A stretch of DNA of 64,000 nt from Plenodomus lindquistii (GCA_025504975.1 JANUWI010000007.1:682001-746000), one strand, 5' to 3'; positions 10,315-21,128 are shown, numbered from the stretch's first letter. Made by a program: numbers and translations. The notes: generated from the sequence alone by a model not told the origin.

Positions 10315-11990
10315 CTACTGTTCGGCCACCATCCAATTCTCAAACTGCGACGACTCTTCGACCGTTGACATGGATGGATCCCCCTGCCACTGGGCATTGG
10401 TGCGATAGTCCTCGTTTGCGTTCCCAAGTCCAAGGAGGGTTTCGAAATCATGTTGGCCGAGTCCGTCGTCGACTGCACCAGAAGGACCTGATCGGTAGTT
10501 TTGCTGAAGCGTCGAAGAGTCGAGATCAGAGTGTCCACTTGGATACCCTAGCAACATGGGATCCACCTGCCCGTCTTCAAAAGGCGTGTTTCTATGCGAA
10601 GAATATTGCTGCATCAAATCGGCGGTGCCGCCAGGTAGGCCCAAGAGGCTGTTGTCCGATTCAAAGGAGACGGAAGCCACTGGTGTGTCGATCCTACGCA
10701 TACGATTGTCTTCGGCGTACTCGTTCATGTACATGGGCTGTTGGTACGCGGCGCTTTGGTAGTACTGGTTGTATAGTTCGTTGTGCGCTATCGGCATCGG
10801 CATCTGCCTTCCTTCGTTTGTCATCTCCCAAGAAGATGTATTCACGCCGTGGCGGTTTGGTCCGAAGCGAGGTTCCAGATACTCATCCATCCCTAAGCCG
10901 CCTTGTGGGAAACTCATGGACTGCTCGATTCTCTTTGCCTGCCTTGAGCGCGATCGTCCACTGCCAGGCGCCCACTCTCCATCATCAAGATCGCTCGGCT
11001 CCTCATCCGACCACTCGCTTCGTCGTTTCCGGGCAGGCACTGCCGTCTTACTCGGTGAGAACTTGTATGTCGGGTGCGCATTCTGGTGATTGATTCTCTC
11101 GATCTTTGCGTATTCGTTGTATAGTTCTCGAATCTCCGTAGGCTCCAACGGCCAGCTTTCGCCTGCCACCGAAGACACGATTTGATGGTTGTTCTGCAGG
11201 CACCACGACTTGGCCCTATCCGCGTATGCCGACCGATATAGCATGAATGAGTTCATGGGTCTTGTGATATAGCCATTACGTTTCTCGGCCTCTTTCCGCC
11301 TGATATCCGCTGGCCTGTTGACCCACTCCTCCATGTTCTTAACGGGGATGTGCAGTAGCTCCTTCGTCAGGATACTCAATGGCGCTGTCAACTTTGGTGT
11401 CTTCGGTTTATCGGACTTGCCCGCTTTAGCTTTTCTGATTCGTGGAGCCTTCATTACTCTTGGTTGAACCTTCGTTACTGGACTGGTATCATTTCTGCGA
11501 GGCGGCGTCGTTGGTCCTACAATCCGGCCACTCCTGGTGGTTCTCCGTCCAGAGTCATCGCCCTCTTGCGACCGGGGAGTCGGTGGTGAAAACGGGCCGG
11601 GATGGTTCTAGACATGTGAGCAAGGCCACCATATGACGGCAGCTGATGTTCCTTACCTGCATCGCATTGTATTGTCCGTTGTGGAAGTAATCTGCGGCAG
11701 GACCGTAACCATCCTGAGCTGAGTTAGCATCGTGACGTGCTAGTGCATTGTAAGTCACTCACGTATTGTATGCCTAAACCAAGTACATTGCCGGATTGCC
11801 CACCTGCACGTGGCATTTGCGAAGGGTGAGCCTCGTGGATCATCGATCCTGGTGAGCCGTAGCTAACCTCGCCAAAGGAATAGCTGCCGTCGGCGTTGTA
11901 TTGCGCAATGTGCGATAATCCGGACTGATACTCTGTACCGTTAATTGGCGGGGTGGGCGGATGTTGGTGGATGAGTGTCTCAGCCCTCAT
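10315..11990 (-). CDS. HMG-box transcription factor
   Basis: Three exons (11990-11763, 11713-11657, 11607-10315) with two 49-base introns encode 525 residues. Exon 2 encodes 19 residues. The DNA-binding HMG box starts at about residue 208 (NGYITRPMNSFMLYRSAYADRAK, then VSSVAGESWPLEPTEIRELYNEYAKIERINHQ). The motif resembles the MATA-type boxes of Ste11/FMF-1/HMG5-like regulators of fungal sexual development more than nucleosomal HMG proteins; this subfamily placement is an inference. The flanks are low complexity: proline/glycine-rich before the box, a basic RKAKAGKSDKPKTPK stretch just ahead of it, and a Q/N/S/Y-rich tail typical of activation regions. Upstream lies an unusually long gene-free interval, often seen before fungal developmental regulators. 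The exon joins keep frame and the splice sites are canonical. Confidence 0.87.
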
Positions 11991-13461
11991 GATGCTGCGT
12001 GTTGCTCAGCTGGGAAGCGTGGATCTACAATTGCAAGAGATGGCGACTGAAGTTTCAGACCGATTCTATCCCAACCAGCCGGTCGACGCACGAGGTCTCC
12101 AGGACTCAAGGACGTTCTCGAAATTGCCGACGAAGCGGTGTTTCGTTCGATACAAGTAGCGAGAATCGTTGGATAACAAACCACGATGTGTATCTTGCTG
12201 AGCCAATACGTCGTCAGGCTCTTTCGAAAAGTCGTAACAGTCGGACTGTTGTGGTCTGGAAATGACCTTGCTAGAAAGTCAGTCATGTTGGCAAGTGTAT
12301 AGCTCAATTGCTTCGTTTGCTCCATCGCGACGATGCATTGGACTTCGCAAAGACTTCAGGGAACGAACCTGTTGCAGGTACCCGCTTCTCACCGGCTCCA
12401 GTGTTTTGGTACACTGGCAATCAATGTCGAAATGGTGCGCGGAGTTTCCGCCGTAAGACACAGCTGGACGGACTGTCTCGGTTTTGGCTCCGGCCTTATT
12501 CTTTGTTGGTTGCTGGGAACGGTTTGGGCAACAACTTGAGTATTGCGTTCAGGCAAGTCGAGAGAATGCAATCCTTTGTCTAGACGTCAGTCCCCAAGAG
12601 GTGGTTGCAGCGACTACTTAGCCTCGAGATACGCTGCTCACGTGTATTGCGATTCACCTGGTCGTCTGAACGCGGACAAAGAGGCGCCGGATTGGTAATG
12701 GCTCGGCACGCTTGTCACTCCAGGGACTCGCGCTGCTTTTGAGAGAGTGGGGCTTTCCAGGCTGTCAAGTGTGTGTGGGAAGCATGCGAAACGAGCCCGC
12801 TGGCCCGTTCGCTCTTCCAAAGTCCAACATATCTTCCTGTCCACACCCTGGGGTGGGAGCCAGCGCTCAGCCCCTCTGCATTAGCAGCCACGATCGGGAG
12901 CTACGCCCATCATGTACGCCCTTACCAACGTACCTTCGCCAGCTACGTCCGTGTGCTGATCCCAGCAAGGTAGTTCAAGGCTTGCAGTTATCATGTGCGG
13001 TCGCTATCGTAAGCCACAATGCTATCTGGGCCCTTCAGTCGTTGCATCCACCCTTGGAGATGAGCAACCCCAGATTAAGCCATACATTCCTCGCGCCCAA
13101 TGACGGCTGCAGGGCTCTTGATCCTCTGAATTATACCACCAATAGCACGCTCGCAGCAGTGCCACCTTATCATTTTCAGTCGACAATAGTTGGATGAACC
13201 GAATGTTCCATGGAAACGCAAGCGTGCTTTTTACGGACACCTGCATCGCTCTCATGTCTCTACCCTAGCGACAAAACTAGCTTGGCAGGCCCGGTTACCA
13301 TCAGCCCTAGCAACCTCTCTATGCGCGTCAACAAGCTACGAAACGTCAGGGCATCTAGTCTAGGATCACATCAGGCCCACGCCGCAAAACTATACTGTCT
13401 CCACGAGAGCTATGTTTGGACGCTGATGCATAGCAAGACTGAAGCTCGGATTGTGTATAGG

Positions 13462-13469
13462 TCCGCGGA
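13462..13469. promoter_or_regulatory. TCCGCGGA palindrome (PDRE-like)
   Basis: This is a perfect 8-base palindrome identical to the pleiotropic drug response element core bound by Pdr1/Pdr3-type Zn2Cys6 proteins in yeasts. It sits in the long gene-free interval. Function here is unproven. Confidence 0.25.
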
Positions 13470-15271
13470 GTGATTTTATAACGAGCTCGGGCGGCGCCCT
13501 GGGACGCAATTGATCTCTACTGTATCCACTGTTCGCGGCTATCGGAGGTCCAATGCAACGACTCCATCCATTTCGGCACGATCTCGTCGGCAGGACCGTT
13601 GCGGTAGACTAAGGTCCCGTCCATAGCAACTTCGATATTTTGTGGGCATTTGAGCAAGGTCTTGCATGTCGCATGCAGCAAAAGATCGGTTGCTTCCGGC
13701 CGATCGTGGTTCCAGGCGTGCCCCCGCTTATGGAATGTTTACTACGACCGGTTTGGGATGGCAACCAAACAGATCTTCTGACTTCGTGTAACCACGCGTG
13801 GTACCCAAGGGTATGAGCTGGCTGGTTTTACCAAGCGTAGAAGAGAGCTTAGACGAAACATCTTGCATGTAAGCAATGTTGATGTGTTGGATCAGGGGCT
13901 CGCTGAGTTTGCAGTTTGAACGTGCATGCCCGACCAGATTCTAAACTGGTACCTGCACTAAGTGGCGGAATTTGGCGCAGGGAGCCTGCACATATGACAT
14001 CCTTGCGTAAGTCGTGAGCCGGTGCCATCGTTGGCACCCTCGGCATCGATGCTGCTTGGACAAGCTTACCTGCTTCATCGCTGCCTTTCATCGTATTCTT
14101 CGATCTCAACAACTTTACGGCATGAATTCGTACTACCCAGATCCCAATACCATGTTACGGCTCGCAATGCTAACGACATAAGTCACCCATCATAGGTGCT
14201 ATCGTCACTGTTAGGCTATCACGCCCACCAAGCCACTTGTCATTCGCTAGATTGACATAACCAGTAAGAACGATGGACTGGCTCGATGATGAATCAGGAC
14301 GTCTCTAAGCGCAATATTCCCGGCAGCTAATTGCAGAGCGCTCCTTTGTATGGCGCCGGTAGTAGGAAGCGATCTACCCCACGTCAGCTGTTTTCTCTAC
14401 CATGGAACGTTACCGGGGCACGGGTTTGCCGTCGACGGTCTGGCCTACCGTAGTCCCCGACCACACTAAGTCAGCTTCGTCATAACCACTATTGAACGAA
14501 CCTATTGTACTGGGTGTTGAAGAGTGGTTGCGACATCTGTCGTGCGGTCGCCATCCTCCCGGACTGAGCGATGTTCACATGAATTGCTTCAGCGCAGAAC
14601 CAATCCGGCTTGAGCGATCCGGTGTCTGGTACACTACTCGAAACCCCCGCGGTAGTTAGACCAACAGTGGGGTGTTCAATACCAAGCTTTGGGCTAAATG
14701 GCACCAGAAGCATGTTTCACTCCTTAATGTGGGTCAGTATGACTGTAGATGCACGTATGCGCTGACAATGATGCAATCGTTGAGGCCTTGTAGTTATCAG
14801 GAGGTTCTATTTACCGCCGCAAAGGTAAGTTACAGGAGTCACAATCGGTCATCTTGAATATGCCTTTCGTAGGAGGGCGCTTGTGCAATTGGTCCGATGT
14901 GGCAGTGGCGCTCTTGTAGATGGAGGGCTGACAAGTATCACGTTCGTTAATCGACTCGTGCAGGTACTCAAGGCATAGTTCAACAATCCGGATCACTGTC
15001 AGCAGCGGGAAGCCACTTATCACAGGGTCGTCGATATACCCCTGATTCAGTCAAGTGTGGGTATCAATACGCGAAGTACGGTACCTCATGGAGCAAATGT
15101 CATATCGGCCAGTGAATACACAGCTTGCCATCTTCCTCGCTTCGGGCGCGTGTGGCCAGCCATACGCTATCCATATCAGTGGCCTGGGGTATCTGGTCCT
15201 GCGCAACTTGCGCAATCGCCTAGCTCGTTCGCTGGCGTAACGCAACACCAATTGCCAATTTAGTGCTAGAC

Positions 15272-15279
15272 TCCGCGGA
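15272..15279. promoter_or_regulatory. TCCGCGGA palindrome (PDRE-like)
   Basis: This is the second perfect copy of the 8-base palindrome in the same interval, about 860 bases upstream of the coiled-coil gene start. The role is unknown. Confidence 0.25.
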
Positions 15280-16131
15280 GGGAGGCCGCGGGGTCCGGGG
15301 AACCACGTGTATAGCCTCATCGTTCGCCTACCCCTGTGAGACTGACTCACAGATAAACGATTCCATCGCGTTTCGCGAGTCGCCACAGCGCTTGTTCGAT
15401 GATCTGTGTGTGGCTGCAATACACACTTATCGTATCCTAGCTCGTCAGTGACGCGCTCACGTCCCAAACATCATACCATCGATTAGCTCGAGACTGATCT
15501 CTATGCAGTTAGACGTGCGATTCGGACGAAAACAGACAGGTCGACAATACTTTCGAAGTCGCTGCTTTTCGCATGTGCGGTACAGCCTGAAAAAGTCTCC
15601 GCGCTGTGAAACATACAAAGAAGCCTTTCGTGCAATGGTGGTGGCTTACACGTGTATAGTACACTACAAAGAGGCTCTGCGTGTGGCTTTGTTTCAAGTT
15701 GTGTACCGCCAATGGTTCACGAGGCCGTCGTTGAGACCTGGGGTACACTATGATGGAAGAGAGGGTGTGTGAAAGGAAGTGTGATGTTGAAACATGATGA
15801 TTCGTAAATAGTATGATTGATGATCAAAGTAGTAGTATATGTTTGAGAACTAGATTTGAGTTGTGAGGCTTGGGCATTACACGCAAGATCTGCAGCAGAT
15901 ACCAGGCACATGCCCAGGAGTACACGAAAACACACAAGCTCGACTGATCACAAGATCGACATCTTCATGGTCTAGGCCATGCCCCATCAACAATACGCAC
16001 CAGAGACTTTACCCGACCATCTTACTTTGCCATTGGCGGACATATACGGCACCCATTATACTCACTTTCCAACGTAACGGCATTAGAGACCATTCACGAC
16101 TACCTGGCAATCGGATAGGATCGTGTACATC

Positions 16132-18723
16132 ATGGACGAGCAGCTAGATGACCCCAATACAGGGCGTACAAACGAGGCAGACCTCGCAGACACATGCCAT
16201 GACTCTGAGGACGACACACCACCCGAAATACCCCAATCAAGGGGACGACGCAAGATCCTCTCAGGCATCTTCGAGTGTCAAGAATGCAATAACGTCTACC
16301 AGTCTCAACCCAATAGTCCAGACGCAATGGAATCAAGTCAACATTTCACATTGTATCAAAATGACGGTCTCAACGGATCCGAAAATGAGCCAGAATTCGA
16401 AGGTCACATTCATATTGAAGACGACCAAAACTTAAGAACCACGAAACCTACGCTGAGTAAAACGAACACAACCTTTGACGCTCCCACTAAGTCCTCAATG
16501 GCAAAACAGAACGAGAAAGTAGAGATACCACACACGATAAGGAGAACATCGACGTGCAATCGGGCACTTCCAAGTCGAGGAGATGCTAGGCGGCGCCAGC
16601 TGTCACAATCTGATGAGGATCATGATGGTGCCCCACGTATCGGAAATTTCCCATTTGTCACTTCTCGGCCTGATGATTGGCGACGTCCTGGTGATCAGCA
16701 AGGTGCAAGTGTTCAGAGAGCGAGCCCACTTGGACCTGATGCAGAACGCTTGGGTCATCGTTCGCAAAATACACAGCCTGAACCTTCCCGACCGGAATAT
16801 GCAGGACATCAGTCCTCCGACCGTCTCAATAGTCCCTACTATGGTACCGGATCAGAGGACTATTCACAGGACTCGCCCAGACCCAATGCGCTGCCTAGTG
16901 ACCAGCGGAAGAACATACCCTACGAAGACCGAGCGCATGACAAGCGTCCACTCGGCTCATCAGCCACATCGCCAAGTGTAGCTTTCTTTGATGAAGACCA
17001 TATCGTTGTCGCAAAGGAGCAATTCAAAGATTTGCGGAATAAGCGTGACGATCTCGAGAAAGACCTACAAGCTACGCGGAACGAGTGTAACGTTCTCCGT
17101 GGAGAATTATACCAAGCTCAGAATGAGCGTGACAATCTTCGTAGATCCACACAAGCTGCTCAAGATAGACATAAACTTCTCGAAGACAATCTGCGAGCCT
17201 CCCAGGAAGAGCATAATAAGTCTGTCGAAAACTTGCGTGTTGCCCTGGAGGACCTCCGGCAGCTACAACAAGAGCGTACGATAGTAGATGCGGACATGAA
17301 GGCGCTAACACAGCGTATCGACACGTGCTACCTCCAGGGAAATGTGCCTAATACTCTTGAGGAAGCCGTCACCGAACTGAGGTTGCTGCGAACCGCAGGC
17401 CTCGATGCGAAGCAGGCGGAGAAGGATGCAGATGATGCGGACAAGGCGGCCAAGCAGATTTACGACGATCTTGAGCATTTAACTCAGGACTTGCAGTTTC
17501 TGGGAATTTGTATCAACGACAAATCCACGGCTGTACTGGTAGGCGCAACAGCTGCGGACCAAATCAAAGTGAAGATGCAGGGTGGAACTTCTGCCGCTGC
17601 GGCCAGAGATCACGCCACATCACTTCTCCTACTGTTCGATGCATTTGATGCAACTTTCGAAAGATTGACCGAGGCAAACAGTCAGCTGCGTCAAGAGCTG
17701 ACAGTAGAGCAACGTCTTTCCAAATATCTGGACGAGAAGAAGAAAGGCACAAATTCCGAATCCTCGCTTACCTTCAAAACTTTGTATGAGGAGCTAGTGA
17801 AGAAATACAGAATTCTTGAAGCCAAATTGCAAGAAGCTCAAGGTCTCGCAGCCGAAGCAAAGAATCACAAGCTGGAGACGGAGAACGCAAAACTAAAGGA
17901 TAATCTAGTAGAGTACCACCAAAAGGCCACCTTTCCCAAAATGCAAGCCAGTGTTCACCAAGCAAACGCACGACGCTGGCAAGATGAGGTCAAGATCGTG
18001 AAAGAAGAACTTGAAAAGCGCACGAGCGCCTTTCAAGAAGCTAGCGATGATCAAGTAAAGGAAACGCGAATGTACATCGAGGAATACCACAACAAGACAA
18101 GAGACGAATCGCATTGGAACCTACAAGAGCTGCAATCGAAACTTGCGAAGCTCGAGAGTGAATTGAGCAAAACTGACATCCTCTTCAATAAGACAAAGGT
18201 CGACAATGCGCGTCTCGAGAGAGAGGTGGAGCAGCTGCAAGCTGACGATAAGAAGAAGGATGACTACATGAAGAGCCTCATGTACGCAGGCGAGATACCT
18301 ACCCTCGATCAAGATGACGCCACATCCGAATCCTCCGACCCTTCATCACCGCGAGCCTGGCTCGAGACCCCCGACTTCACGAAACGTGTGCCCTGTTATT
18401 CGCCGCAGTTCATCGTAAGGCAGGAGAAATGTAAAGCGGACATGGTGGACTTCCGCAAAGATCAAGAGAGGCGAAGGTTAGAGGAAGACAACGCGTTGGA
18501 CGAGATGATGGAGAGGCTGAGGAAATATAGAATGGAAGTCATGGATGTGAAGTATCCGCCAGGCAAGGGAACCGATTGGGGTACGGTGAAGAAGGAGAGC
18601 TCGTGGGATAGATGGGGTGGCGAGGCGTGGCGGAGAGAAGTCAAGCTTGCGCCGCAGGATGAGAGACTTATCAAGGGGTTGAAGGAGAAGAATGCGTTGA
18701 CCACGGAGGAGAAGCCATGGTAA
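16132..18723 (+). CDS. Large coiled-coil protein, function unknown
   Basis: A single 863-residue frame. The first ATG of the frame (MDEQLDDPNTG) is used; a GTG three codons upstream was not accepted. Residues 1-290 are hydrophilic and probably disordered, rich in D/E/S/N/P, with one lone pair of cysteines (FECQECNNVY) too isolated to call a zinc finger. From about residue 290 to 725 there is a long heptad-type coiled coil (for example EQFKDLRNKRDDLEKDLQ, NVLRGELYQAQNERDNLR, AKLESELSKTD), broken once by a less charged stretch (LQFLGICINDKSTAVLVG). The tail contains WLETPDFTKRVPCYSPQF and a basic end. No motor, membrane or enzymatic motif is seen. A structural or scaffold role is possible, but I do not recognise a family. 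Confidence 0.85.
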   Translation: MDEQLDDPNTGRTNEADLADTCHDSEDDTPPEIPQSRGRRKILSGIFECQECNNVYQSQPNSPDAMESSQHFTLYQNDGLNGSENEPEFEGHIHIEDDQNLRTTKPTLSKTNTTFDAPTKSSMAKQNEKVEIPHTIRRTSTCNRALPSRGDARRRQLSQSDEDHDGAPRIGNFPFVTSRPDDWRRPGDQQGASVQRASPLGPDAERLGHRSQNTQPEPSRPEYAGHQSSDRLNSPYYGTGSEDYSQDSPRPNALPSDQRKNIPYEDRAHDKRPLGSSATSPSVAFFDEDHIVVAKEQFKDLRNKRDDLEKDLQATRNECNVLRGELYQAQNERDNLRRSTQAAQDRHKLLEDNLRASQEEHNKSVENLRVALEDLRQLQQERTIVDADMKALTQRIDTCYLQGNVPNTLEEAVTELRLLRTAGLDAKQAEKDADDADKAAKQIYDDLEHLTQDLQFLGICINDKSTAVLVGATAADQIKVKMQGGTSAAAARDHATSLLLLFDAFDATFERLTEANSQLRQELTVEQRLSKYLDEKKKGTNSESSLTFKTLYEELVKKYRILEAKLQEAQGLAAEAKNHKLETENAKLKDNLVEYHQKATFPKMQASVHQANARRWQDEVKIVKEELEKRTSAFQEASDDQVKETRMYIEEYHNKTRDESHWNLQELQSKLAKLESELSKTDILFNKTKVDNARLEREVEQLQADDKKKDDYMKSLMYAGEIPTLDQDDATSESSDPSSPRAWLETPDFTKRVPCYSPQFIVRQEKCKADMVDFRKDQERRRLEEDNALDEMMERLRKYRMEVMDVKYPPGKGTDWGTVKKESSWDRWGGEAWRREVKLAPQDERLIKGLKEKNALTTEEKPW

Positions 18724-19438
18724 TAGTGAGGACCTGATCCATCCGTATAGCTTATCAGTGCATCTGACTCTTATTGAGTTGAAGAGACTTCTATATTATC
18801 ATAGGCGTCCCGCTACTCGTCACTTATTTACTTGCGAAACTCACTATCTTCTCTGAATACATTCGTCGTGTTGATTTGAGCTTCCATGTTCGATTGCCTT
18901 TGATACAACCGTGAGCATTCAATCCAAAAGCTTCAGAAAGGAGGGTATTCGCACGATTAGATGAACATGTTGCCGGTCTTTTCAGCAATATTGACAGCGC
19001 GCCTGTCTCCATGAAAAGGAACGATATTTGGAGTTCATATTTACTTAATGTGCGGCGGTGGCTTGTGTCTTGCTTGCGCATGGTGTGTGTGTTGTAATGC
19101 TGTGTTGCGGATCGTGTACGCTGTTAGGTGCAACTTGGGCCGAGAGTCTTCGCGTCATCGGTAGGAGGCAATCGCCTCTGCAACGCTTTATCAACTACCT
19201 TTCCGTCTCACCATTCCACCGGCTTGATCGCCTATCTTTTCCCTTTGTAAGTCGCCATGAATGTGGTTCAGGAGATCATTTTGACTTGACAGTACGGCAG
19301 GAGCGTCGCGCTCCACTGGTGACCCCACTTGAACGCTCTAGCGCACAGTCAGACGTTGCCGAAGCGCCCACGATGGATTTGGCGCCGGCTTGTAGGGTTA
19401 TATTTGCTAAATTTTGGAAATCTTCTATCAAACAAATT
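18724..19438. other. Intergenic region, no gene seen
   Basis: This stretch holds the 3' flank of the coiled-coil gene and the 5' flank of the tRNA gene. A frame at 19058-19501 (plus) overlaps the tRNA and has no protein-like features. Confidence 0.45.
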
Positions 19439-19580
19439 GGTCCTGTGGGTAAGTTTCAACGACAACCACCTTCAGGTTCTTCAATGTCTAACAAACACTA
19501 GTCTAGTGGTATGATTCTCGCTTAGGGTACACCCAAGCACAATTTGCGAGAGGCCCCGCGTTCGAGTCGCGGCAGGACCC
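19439..19580 (+). tRNA. tRNA-Pro (AGG) with two introns, one spliceosomal-like
   Basis: The mature parts are 19439-19448, 19502-19527 and 19545-19580, together 72 bases that fold into a full cloverleaf. The acceptor stem GGTCCTG pairs perfectly with CAGGACC; the anticodon stem is CTCGC/GCGAG; the anticodon AGG (19524-19526) reads proline codons; the T arm is CCGCG-TTCGAGT-CGCGG. A normal tRNA intron of 17 bases (19528-19544) follows position 37 and can pair with the anticodon through its ACCC. The oddity is a second insertion of 53 bases (19449-19501) between positions 10 and 11. It begins GTAAGT, has CTAAC at 19488-19492 and ends CACTAG, exactly like this genome's mRNA introns. A T5 run follows the 3' end. 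The 72-base structure is certain from pairing; how the D-stem insertion is removed is inference. Confidence 0.88.
19449..19501 (+). other. Spliceosomal-type intron inside the tRNA-Pro D-stem
   Basis: The insertion is 53 bases long with donor GTAAGT (consensus), a CTAAC branch-site match whose adenine lies 10 bases before the acceptor, and a TAG end. It interrupts the Pol III A box after TGG; excision joins TGG to TCTAGTGG. Because G flanks both ends, the insertion could equally be drawn one base to the left. Confidence 0.8.
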
Positions 19581-20096
19581 ATCTTTTTGCCATTTTTGGG
19601 AGCCTTTAGGTGTCCCATAACATTAGTTCGTGATCTTCATCTTAAACAATAGACAAGTTTTGGGCGTGCAACAGTGAGCGCTCTCTATGACTGTGTTGGC
19701 TTATCTCTTGTTCTTTAAGATTTTTTGCATACGCAAGCAACCAGACCAATGAATCACCTTTTTCGTGGTCAACCAACGGTGTGACGCAATCCTAGGCAGG
19801 GATGATCGGCTGTACCTGCAGGAATCTGATACATGCCAAGTATTTATAGCATATACCAACATACAGTTCCGCGTCGTCGGATCTTCGTTTGAGACATTTT
19901 GCAGTACCAGGAGCTGAAATTCTAGATTATTCAGCTTGATAGCAGTGGGCCAGTGGCGGTGTTTTCTTTCGTGTAGCGCGACACGTGGAGTATCGGCCCA
20001 AGCTCAAGCCTGTTTATCAGCCTTTTTCACACAGTCACTGCACAACCACCTAGAACGACGTCTAGATCTTCATTGACAACAGTTGCAACAAGCAAC
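19581..20096. other. Intergenic region, no gene seen
   Basis: Between the tRNA and the ceramidase start. Apart from the T-run just after the tRNA, only short frames are present. It should contain the ceramidase promoter and leader. Confidence 0.45.
19584..19588 (+). terminator. Pol III T-run terminator
   Basis: Five consecutive T residues start four bases after the tRNA discriminator base, the usual position and length of an RNA polymerase III terminator. Confidence 0.7.
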
Positions 20097-21128
20097 ATGC
20101 AAATGAGGTGGCCATATCCTAAGTTGCCGGGTGCTGGAGTTTATGGCCCGGTAACGTCGAATCACAAGTAAGACCCCACCGAAAGTGGTGCCAACACTAA
20201 AACGAACATGTGAGCTGACAGAGAACAGTTTCTGCGAAGAAGTGAGTGAAGCAGCCATAATTATATTCGGATGACATCTCACAAATCCACAGGACTATGT
20301 CATCACACCTTACATTGCAGAGTTCATCAACACCCTCACTAATGCCACATATGGTACGTTCTTCCCACTTTATTCAGGTCTCAAGTATTGGACACTATGC
20401 TGACAGCACCAGTCATCTATGGCATCCACGGTCTCCGCCGCGTACGCACCCACAAAGAAGGCGGCTACCTCTCCACGCTCGCCTTCCCCTACTGGGGTCT
20501 AATCGGCGTGGGCCTACTCTCCGCCTATTTCCACGCCACACTAAAGTACCACAGCCAAATGGGCGACGACCTAAGCATGTTCCTCGCCGTGGGCGCCATC
20601 CTGCACCAACTCCTCTGTTTCCAAGCCTCAGCAAGTGAAAGACGCAAATACACACTCGCCATCCTCGGCACCGTAGTGCCAATCTCTGTATACCACGTGT
20701 GGGCCGACGAAATCATTGCACACGAGATTACATTTGCGATTATGATTTTCCTCGTCTCAAGGCAGACGAGGGCGTTGATTAAGCAACAGGTTCAGAATGA
20801 GCAGCACAGGAAGAGGTTGGGGAGCATGGCGACGTTTGGGATTTCTATTGGCTTGTTTGGGTATTTTTTGTGGAATATTGATTTTCATCTTTGTGGATAT
20901 GTTACGGCGTTTAAGCATTGGGTTGGGTTGCCATGGGGGTTTTTGTTTGAGTTGCATGGTTGGTGGCATTTGTGTACTGGGATTGGGGCGTATGTTGGTA
21001 TGGCACTTGTGGAGTATCTGGTTACGATTGAGGAGGAGAGGAAGGGAGGGTTGGAAGAGGGGTTTGTTTGGCCGGTTAAGAGTGTGATGAGGGATCTGGA
21101 TGGTGCGAAGGAAAAAAAGATGCGGTGA
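20097..21128 (+). CDS. Alkaline ceramidase (YPC1/YDC1 family)
   Basis: Four exons (20097-20167, 20229-20241, 20293-20353, 20413-21128) give 286 residues. The enzyme hydrolyses ceramide or phytoceramide to a sphingoid base and fatty acid in ER/Golgi membranes. Exon 2 is only 13 bases and completes HNFCEE; exon 3 begins DYVITPYIAEFINTLTNATY. The metal-binding catalytic set of the CREST superfamily is present with the spacing known from human ACER3: S85, H89 (SAYFHAT), D100 (GDDLSM) and H230/H234 (ELHGWWH). SNHNFCEEDY matches the N-terminal calcium-site region. Hydrophobic segments fit a seven-span protein. Two in-frame start codons lie 6 bases apart; the first has A at -3 and is preferred. Family and active site are secure; the substrate type is not. 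Confidence 0.93.

Larger units (their letters stand above)
11991..16131. other. 4.1-kb gene-poor interval
   Basis: Both neighbours are transcribed away from this interval (HMG-box gene minus, coiled-coil gene plus). The longest frame (12712-13197, plus) has no recognisable domain or protein-like composition. I find no transposon ends, RNA genes or tandem repeats. It may be a long promoter or leader for the HMG-box regulator. It contains two perfect TCCGCGGA palindromes, listed separately. Confidence 0.5.

Noticed and set aside
12712..13197. 161-codon plus-strand frame in the 4.1-kb gene-free interval
   Set aside because: No domain, no repeats, cysteine/proline-rich random composition and no splice context.
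19058..19501. 147-codon plus-strand frame overlapping the tRNA-Pro gene
   Set aside because: It ends inside the tRNA D-stem insertion and has no protein-like features; the tRNA explains the conserved structure.
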